Part shown: in pieces, positions 59,403-64,000 of the stretch
How positions within the stretch are numbered: the first letter of the stretch is position 1
Layout of the letters: each line of letters starts with the position of its first letter
NCBI RefSeq assembly: GCF_000346485.2
Contig: NZ_KQ976354.1
Location: 8,102,221 to 8,166,220, forward strand
Source of the DNA: Scytonema hofmannii PCC 7110
Lineage (GTDB): Bacteria > Cyanobacteriota > Cyanobacteriia > Cyanobacteriales > Nostocaceae
Length of the DNA: 64,000 nt
Direction of reading: 5' to 3'
The notes under the pieces: generated by a model
Databases searched by the model: none
What the model was told of the DNA's origin: nothing
The model's input: only the letters and a program-made list of their open reading frames with translations
Made by a program: the position numbers and the translations under genes

Positions 59403-61172
59403 ATGCAACTAAAAGATTCCCTTCGCCGGACAAAAATTGTCGCCACAATCGGACCTGCTACCAGCAGCCCGGAAATGCTTAAAGCCATTATTGAAGCTGG
59501 TGCAACAACGTTGCGACTCAACTTTTCTCACGGGACTCACGCTGACCATCAGCGAAATATCCGCCTCATTCGACAAACTGCATTTGAACTCAATAAACCA
59601 GTAGCCATCCTTCAAGACTTACAAGGACCGAAAATTCGTCTGGGAAAATTTGAAAACGGATCTATAGTATTGGCAAAAGGCGACCCCTTCACCCTAACCA
59701 ATCGCCCGGTTGTTGGTATGCAGGATATAAGCTGCGTAACCTATGAATATTTGGCAGATGAAGTACCAGTTGGGTCAAGAATTCTCCTTGACGACGGGCG
59801 AGTAGAAATGCTTGTAGAGGATATCAATCGCGAAAAAGGTGATTTGCACTCTCGCGTGACTGTAGGCGGGACGCTTTCAAACAACAAAGGAGTAAACTTT
59901 CCAGGAGTTTACTTGTCAATCAAGGCAATGACTGAAAAAGACCGTGAGGATTTGATGTTCGGTCTTGACCAAGGCGTTGACTGGGTAGCTCTTTCCTTTG
60001 TTCGCAATCCTCAGGATATGATTGAGATTAAAGAGCTGATTTCCAGTACGGGTAAGCAAGTACCAGTTATTGCCAAAATAGAAAAGCACGAAGCGATCGA
60101 ACAAATGGAAGCAGTTCTGGCATTGTGCGATGGCGTGATGGTAGCAAGAGGCGATCTAGGTGTAGAATTGCCAGCTGAGGATGTACCGATACTACAAAAA
60201 CGGTTGATTGCTACTGCCAATCGTTTGGGCATTCCCATTATCACTGCTACTCAAATGTTGGACAGCATGGTGAATAACCCCCGTCCAACTCGTGCAGAAG
60301 TATCGGATGTGGCTAATGCGATTTTAGATGGTACAGATGCAGTGATGCTCTCGAACGAAACCGCAGTTGGTAAGTTTCCAGTGGAAGCAGTCGCCACAAT
60401 GGCGCGAATTGCCGAACGTATCGAACAAGAAGAAGCACAAAACACTAACACAAGGCAACTGAGAGATCCAAAGCGTTCCATTCCCAACGCTATCAGCCAA
60501 GCAGTCGGTCAAATTGCAGAACAGCTAGGTGCAGCAGCAATTATGACTCTGACACAAACAGGCGCAACAGCGCGGAATGTTTCCAAATTTCGTCCCCAAA
60601 CACCAATTTTAGCAGTGACACCCCACGTGAATGTGGCACGGCAATTACAACTAGTTTGGGGAGTCAAACCGTTGTTGATGTTAGAACTCCCTTCTACAGG
60701 TCAGACATTCCAAGCAGCCATGAATGTTGCTCAAGAAAGGGGATTGTTGTCTGAAGGAGATTTGGTGGTGATGACTGCAGGAACTCTCCAAGGGGTTTCG
60801 GGTTCGACAGATTTGATTAAAGTTGAAGTTGTAACAGCAGTCCTCGGTCAGGGAATTGGATTGGGACAAGGTTCTGTAAGCGGTCGCGCACGAGTTACGT
60901 ATACTGGTATGGATGCTAGTAATTTTAATCACGGGGAAATTTTGGTTGCGCCTAGCACCAATGCTGATTTTGTTGATGCAATTCGTAAAGCTTCTGGAAT
61001 TATTACTGAAGATGAAAGTCTCACCAGTCATGCAGCCGTGATTTGTTTGCGTCTTGGCGTTCCCGTAATCGTTGGTGTTAAGAATGCAACACAGGTCATT
61101 CGCGATGGAGCCATTTTGACCATGGACGTACAACGCGGATTGGTTTACTCTGGTGCAGTTGGAACTCCGTAA
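59403..61172 (+). CDS. pyk: Pyruvate kinase with C-terminal phosphohistidine-type domain, 589 aa
   Basis: Converts phosphoenolpyruvate and ADP to pyruvate and ATP. N-terminal barrel: KIVATIGPATSSPEML, LRLNFSHGTHADH, PVAILQDLQGPKIRLG; the catalytic core VARGDLGVELPAE and ITATQMLDSMVNNPRPTRAEVSDVANA. After about residue 475 an extra PEP-utilising-enzyme mobile domain follows (ILVAPSTNADF, SGIITEDESLTSHAAVICLRLG with the swivel His), as in the long PykA of cyanobacteria and some bacilli. Full length, intact. Monocistronic. Confidence 0.97.
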   Translation: MQLKDSLRRTKIVATIGPATSSPEMLKAIIEAGATTLRLNFSHGTHADHQRNIRLIRQTAFELNKPVAILQDLQGPKIRLGKFENGSIVLAKGDPFTLTNRPVVGMQDISCVTYEYLADEVPVGSRILLDDGRVEMLVEDINREKGDLHSRVTVGGTLSNNKGVNFPGVYLSIKAMTEKDREDLMFGLDQGVDWVALSFVRNPQDMIEIKELISSTGKQVPVIAKIEKHEAIEQMEAVLALCDGVMVARGDLGVELPAEDVPILQKRLIATANRLGIPIITATQMLDSMVNNPRPTRAEVSDVANAILDGTDAVMLSNETAVGKFPVEAVATMARIAERIEQEEAQNTNTRQLRDPKRSIPNAISQAVGQIAEQLGAAAIMTLTQTGATARNVSKFRPQTPILAVTPHVNVARQLQLVWGVKPLLMLELPSTGQTFQAAMNVAQERGLLSEGDLVVMTAGTLQGVSGSTDLIKVEVVTAVLGQGIGLGQGSVSGRARVTYTGMDASNFNHGEILVAPSTNADFVDAIRKASGIITEDESLTSHAAVICLRLGVPVIVGVKNATQVIRDGAILTMDVQRGLVYSGAVGTP

Positions 61173-61353
61173 ATTAAGAGGCAATTCCTCTTCTTCTCTC
61201 TGTGCTCTCTGTTCCTCTGCGGTTTAAAAATCATTTATTTAACCCCAGAGGCGCAGAGTACGCAGAGGTAAGAGGTGAGAGAGTGAGTGTAGGTAGGTCT
61301 AGGACGAGTAAAGTATAATATGTTAAATTAATAATAAGAGCATAGGTTTAACA

Positions 61354-61593
61354 ATGAAAACCGAACAAGATAGACAACAATTAATTAAAGAGATTAATGT
61401 ACTGCTACATCAAGCTTATGACAGTACATTAGATGAGATTTACGCACTTTTAAAACGAATCGATGATATAGAGGATGAAGAAGACTTATTAGCTATTGAA
61501 GAAGCTAGAGAAGACATACGCATTAATGGTACTGTGTCTTGGGAGGAAATAGAAGAAGAAATAAGAAACGATAGACACAAGGACGTTGCGTGA
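61354..61593 (+). CDS. Acidic antitoxin of a RelE-type pair, 79 aa
   Basis: Short acidic helical protein (EINVLLHQAYDSTLDEIYALL, then EEIEEEIRNDR) that precedes and overlaps a RelE-like gene by four bases. No DNA-binding motif is recognised; the role is inferred from the operon. A 'gaggcgcagagtacgcagagg' direct repeat lies upstream around 61245-61268. Confidence 0.72.
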   Translation: MKTEQDRQQLIKEINVLLHQAYDSTLDEIYALLKRIDDIEDEEDLLAIEEAREDIRINGTVSWEEIEEEIRNDRHKDVA

Positions 61594-61856
61594 GTTACAA
61601 AGTAAAATTTACAAAGGGTGCCAAAAAACAGTTGAGAAAACTACCCCTCGACGTGCAAAAACGCATACAAGCGAGAGTCAACGATTTAAAAATAGAACCG
61701 CGTCCAGACGGGGTTAAAAAGTTAAAAGGGCAAGAAAATTCATATCGTATTCGTATTGGTGATTATCGTGTAGTTTATGAAATAGAAGATAACGTTTTAA
61801 AGGTAACTGTCGTCAAAGTAAAACATCGAAGCGAAGTTTATAAGGATGATGGTTAA
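61590..61856 (+). CDS. RelE/ParE-family toxin, 88 aa
   Basis: Typical RelE fold: MSYKVKFTKGAKKQLRKL, then RVNDLKIEPRPDGVKKLKG and YRIRIGDYRVVYEIEDNVL, VTVVKVKHRSEVYK. The basic residues in the central sheet and the C-terminal KHRSEVY tail match ribosome-dependent mRNA interferases. The GTG start overlaps the antitoxin stop (GTGA). Intact, in contrast to the PIN toxins elsewhere in the window. Confidence 0.9.
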   Translation: MSYKVKFTKGAKKQLRKLPLDVQKRIQARVNDLKIEPRPDGVKKLKGQENSYRIRIGDYRVVYEIEDNVLKVTVVKVKHRSEVYKDDG

Positions 61857-62262
61857 AAATTGCACGGAGAAAACTACATTGGTGCCACTATTTACAAACT
61901 AGTAACATCTATGACTACTAATTTACCTATAAAGCTGGTGTGGGTTCTGAACGATTGGCAAAAAAGTTAAGAGAAGTTGGAATTTACCCGTTAGAATTTT
62001 AGATTGGAAATTGCGCTCGGATATTATTAAGACTTTCACATAGCCTCTTTTTATGTGTCAATTGGGATATTTGCTAAGCGTGAAAACACAAGAAATACTT
62101 TTGAGGATACGGAAGTCTTAATAAGATTAGATATTTTCAAAAAATGATTATGTAATATATAAAACTTTTGGAGAAACCAAAGGTATCGATATTACATAAA
62201 ATTAATTTCCAAAGAAATCCACAGCGGCTGTGGTGTTTTGGGGATGAGCAACTGAAGAATTA
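61857..62262. other. Gene-poor region after the RelE pair
   Basis: About 400 AT-rich bases. The frame near 61927-62001 codes YKAGVGSERLAKKLREVG and then ends YPLEF and TAG; it looks like the C-terminus of a lost gene that I do not recognise. No other feature. Confidence 0.35.
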
Positions 62263-62544
62263 TTAAAGCTGTAGAAAATCATCAATTCCACTTACCAAAA
62301 CATCACCTAAAACTCGCCAAGTTCTGGGACCAACAATACCGTCAGCATTCAGCCCAACTTTTTCTTGAAAACGCATAACAGCTTGTCGTGTTGTCTCGTC
62401 AAAGTTTCCAGATAACGCGCTAGCGGGAAGTTCGTTTAGAGCTACTAAAAGCTCTTGTACCAATGTTACACCGTAGTAAATTCCTTCATTATCAGTATCA
62501 CCTTCTCTCAAGGTTAGCATTGTTATTTCCGCGCTAGCAACCAT
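62263..62544 (-). CDS. Peptidoglycan-binding domain protein, 93 aa
   Basis: A single PG-binding (PF01471-type) three-helix domain: GIYYGVTLVQELLVALNELP, then TTRQAVMRFQEKVGLNADGIVGPRTW, the hallmark FQ...L..DGIVG..TW. No signal peptide and no catalytic partner; it starts MVASAEITMLTLREG. Small stand-alone proteins of this type occur in many cyanobacteria. Function beyond wall or glycan binding is unknown. Confidence 0.85.
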   Translation of the reverse strand: MVASAEITMLTLREGDTDNEGIYYGVTLVQELLVALNELPASALSGNFDETTRQAVMRFQEKVGLNADGIVGPRTWRVLGDVLVSGIDDFLQL

Positions 62545-62960
62545 ACAATTGACTCCTCTTATTCTTTAATTAGAAATAACCAGTTCTTAATCTCTTTATG
62601 ACTTCAATGGTTGAGTACAAAGTGATGTTACATAGTATTTATAAATACAGACTCTCAGCCTACTAAACCTGCTATATTTTGTCCCTAGTCTTGGGTTGAG
62701 TTTTTAGCTACCCCTTGGGTGAGGGTATTACCTGAACTTTTGGTTAGGTTCGCGGCTGCTATATCAACAAAATCAAATACACCCAATTGTAGGGGTGCTG
62801 CGGTATTGCATCCATATGAGAAACGTTATAATTTTGATTTTTACTCAATTGTTAAGTTATTTTGATAAATCTGCCATCAGGTCGATCTTCTGAAAAAAGT
62901 ATCTCAATATACTCCTTAATGAAGAATACTTCATAACTAGTTTATGGAATATTTGCTTTT
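62545..62960. other. Intergenic region between divergent genes
   Basis: 415 AT-rich bases between the peptidoglycan-binding gene and the retropepsin-like gene, holding both upstream regions. No repeat or gene of note. Confidence 0.4.
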
Positions 62961-63542
62961 ATGGCTGTGAAGAGTAAATTTGGTTTTAGCAAAATGTATG
63001 CAACTAAACGGAATTTTATTCTCATTCTTTGCTGTCTGCTGACTGGAGCAGGATGTACTTTACAAAACTCTCAAGCTACTAACTCGGTACAACAAGATAT
63101 TCAAACTGTCGGTTGGGTAGAAAAAGGCAAGATTGCTGGGGTTGATAAAGAAATCAAATTCAAGCTCGATACAGGTGCAACAACAACCTCTATCAACGCC
63201 GAAATTTTAGAAAAGCCAGATTCTGAATCAGAGTCTGGTGGCATGATTAAATTCCGATTTACAAATGGAGAGGGAGTTAAAGAGGAATTTGAGCTTCCTA
63301 TTGTGCGATGGGTTCGTATTGAGAGCCGTAAAGCTGATTATATACGTCGTCCGGTAGTGCGAATGAAATTGTGTCTTGCAGGTCGGTGGATTGAGGAAGA
63401 GGTAAACCTAGCCTCTCGAGATGACTTTAACTATCCAGTCTTAATTGGACGCAATATGTTGAAGAAAGGTGCATTGGTGGTTGATTCTTCTAAAACCTTT
63501 ACCACAGACCCAACATGTCCAGCACAGGAGGCACGGAAATGA
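62961..63542 (+). CDS. Retropepsin-like aspartic endopeptidase (DUF785-type) lipoprotein, 193 aa
   Basis: N-terminal signal with a Cys at about residue 32 (ILCCLLTGAGCTLQ), consistent with a lipobox-like cleavage site. The mature part has QTVGWVEKGKIAGVDKEIKFKLDTGATTTSINAEIL, the one-lobe aspartic protease signature DTGATTTS of the DUF785/'ATP-dependent zinc protease' family, and a closing FNYPVLIGRNMLKKGALVVD. Stop overlaps the next gene's start (ATGA at 63539-63542). The pair retropepsin plus transglutaminase-like membrane protein is a recurrent bacterial operon. Confidence 0.86.
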   Translation: MAVKSKFGFSKMYATKRNFILILCCLLTGAGCTLQNSQATNSVQQDIQTVGWVEKGKIAGVDKEIKFKLDTGATTTSINAEILEKPDSESESGGMIKFRFTNGEGVKEEFELPIVRWVRIESRKADYIRRPVVRMKLCLAGRWIEEEVNLASRDDFNYPVLIGRNMLKKGALVVDSSKTFTTDPTCPAQEARK

Positions 63543-64000
63543 AGCGTACTATTTATGCAGTGCTATTAGCATTATTTTTAGCGGCGATTGGACTAGGCGT
63601 TTTTATCCACAAGCTAATAGCTTCAGAGGTTCCGCTATTGCCCAATCAAAGCTTTAACAGTTGGTATGTTGAGGCGAAGCTATCTCTAGATTCACAACCA
63701 TTACCGCTTTCAGTAGAAGAAGATTTACCTGCCACAATTGAATTTTATCTTCCTCAAGACTCTCAACGTTATGAAATTGTTAAAGAAGATTTTATCAATA
63801 AAGGATTTGAGCGCCAAGTCGAGAATTTAAATAAATCGGGAAACCGGGTGGCAGTATTTACCAAGCAGAATGTGACTGACAGCAAGGGACTTCTTTTTTA
63901 TCGAGCTATTATTCAGAGAAAATCTGGCGTGACACCGGGAAAAGAGAAAGTGCCGATTTCAGGACGGCGATTGGTTGATAAGCAGCTTGTGAGGTTTGGT
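63539..64000 (+). CDS. Inactive-transglutaminase-type membrane protein, N-terminal part (cut by window edge)
   Basis: The first 154 codons are in the window. It begins MKRTIYAVLLALFLAAIGLG with one transmembrane helix, then SFNSWYVEAKLSLDSQPLP and ATIEFYLPQDSQRYEIVKED. This matches the N-terminal periplasmic region of 'inactive transglutaminase' proteins that are followed by a transglutaminase-like fold and seven helices. Overlaps the retropepsin gene by four bases. The rest lies beyond the right edge. Confidence 0.65.
   Translation, partial: MKRTIYAVLLALFLAAIGLGVFIHKLIASEVPLLPNQSFNSWYVEAKLSLDSQPLPLSVEEDLPATIEFYLPQDSQRYEIVKEDFINKGFERQVENLNKSGNRVAVFTKQNVTDSKGLLFYRAIIQRKSGVTPGKEKVPISGRRLVDKQLVRFG

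Noticed and set aside
1-64000. tRNA or rRNA genes
   Set aside because: Looked for cloverleaf-like GGTTCGA/ATCC arms and rRNA-conserved words; none convincing. A dedicated tRNA search was not possible.

Overview
The window reads as chromosome of a filamentous, probably heterocyst-forming cyanobacterium (Nostocales type). The evidence is chlG, petP, crtR, a PucC-like transporter, a high-light-inducible protein, ndhD, a coxBAC plus ctaA/ctaB respiratory cluster, frequent HIP1 octamers (GCGATCGC), and many short heptameric tandem repeats between genes. No rRNA, tRNA or CRISPR array was seen. Genus-level assignment would be a guess.

Layout. 1-6.2 kb: 5' end of ald, a Hlip, a WD40 protein, a PIN toxin-antitoxin pair, a MITE, an omega-RNA/HEARO-like structured RNA in front of a truncated iscB, and a histidine kinase whose H-box His is Asn. 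6.2-14.8 kb: respiratory block, coxC-coxA-coxB and ndhD on the minus strand, with ctaA and ctaB divergent on the plus strand. 15-21.3 kb: a DUF6888/DUF6887 pair, a ferredoxin/metallo-beta-lactamase fusion, ilvD, then a graveyard of broken genes (two PIN toxins, a GNAT, a haemagglutinin tail) beside one intact antitoxin, then a serine hydrolase. 21.7-28.2 kb: aldo/keto reductase, PucC-like MFS, inositol-phosphatase-like gene, chlG, a Get3/ArsA-like protein with a C-terminal crystallin-like domain, and petP. 28.5-30 kb: two Uma2 genes.

30-42 kb is a cell-surface polysaccharide locus: an ABC-2 exporter with a Wzt-type ATPase, a methyltransferase with a long coiled coil, two tandem-domain GT2 glycosyltransferases (one followed in frame by a detached C-terminal domain after an amber codon), and a GtrB-like glycosyltransferase / polytopic membrane protein / SMR-type flippase trio. 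42-44 kb is a secreted lectin-like repeat protein. 44.8-47.1 kb carries a CbiQ-like protein and der.

47.2-52 kb is accessory DNA: a TA pair with a decapitated PIN toxin, a second MITE copy, a der fragment, a truncated methyltransferase, and a complete ISL3-type element. The element has an 8-bp target duplication, 78-bp near-identical internal inverted arms, a frameshifted transposase and a four-helix-bundle passenger gene. A third Uma2 and a second DUF6888/DUF6887 pair follow. 52-64 kb returns to housekeeping: plsY, a DUF3086-DUF3119-MlaE block, sppA, aroH, crtR, pyk, a RelE-type TA pair, a peptidoglycan-binding protein, and a retropepsin-like lipoprotein overlapping a transglutaminase-like gene cut by the window end.

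The most unusual points are: two independent DUF6888 genes that both appear to need an AUU start codon; an omega-RNA candidate kept beside an IscB reduced to its first 86 residues; the IS carrying a four-helix-bundle gene between arms that contain host-type heptamer repeats; and an in-frame amber between a glycosyltransferase and a domain that is intact as the C-terminus of a neighbouring gene. Family names come from memory of family sequences; no search was run.
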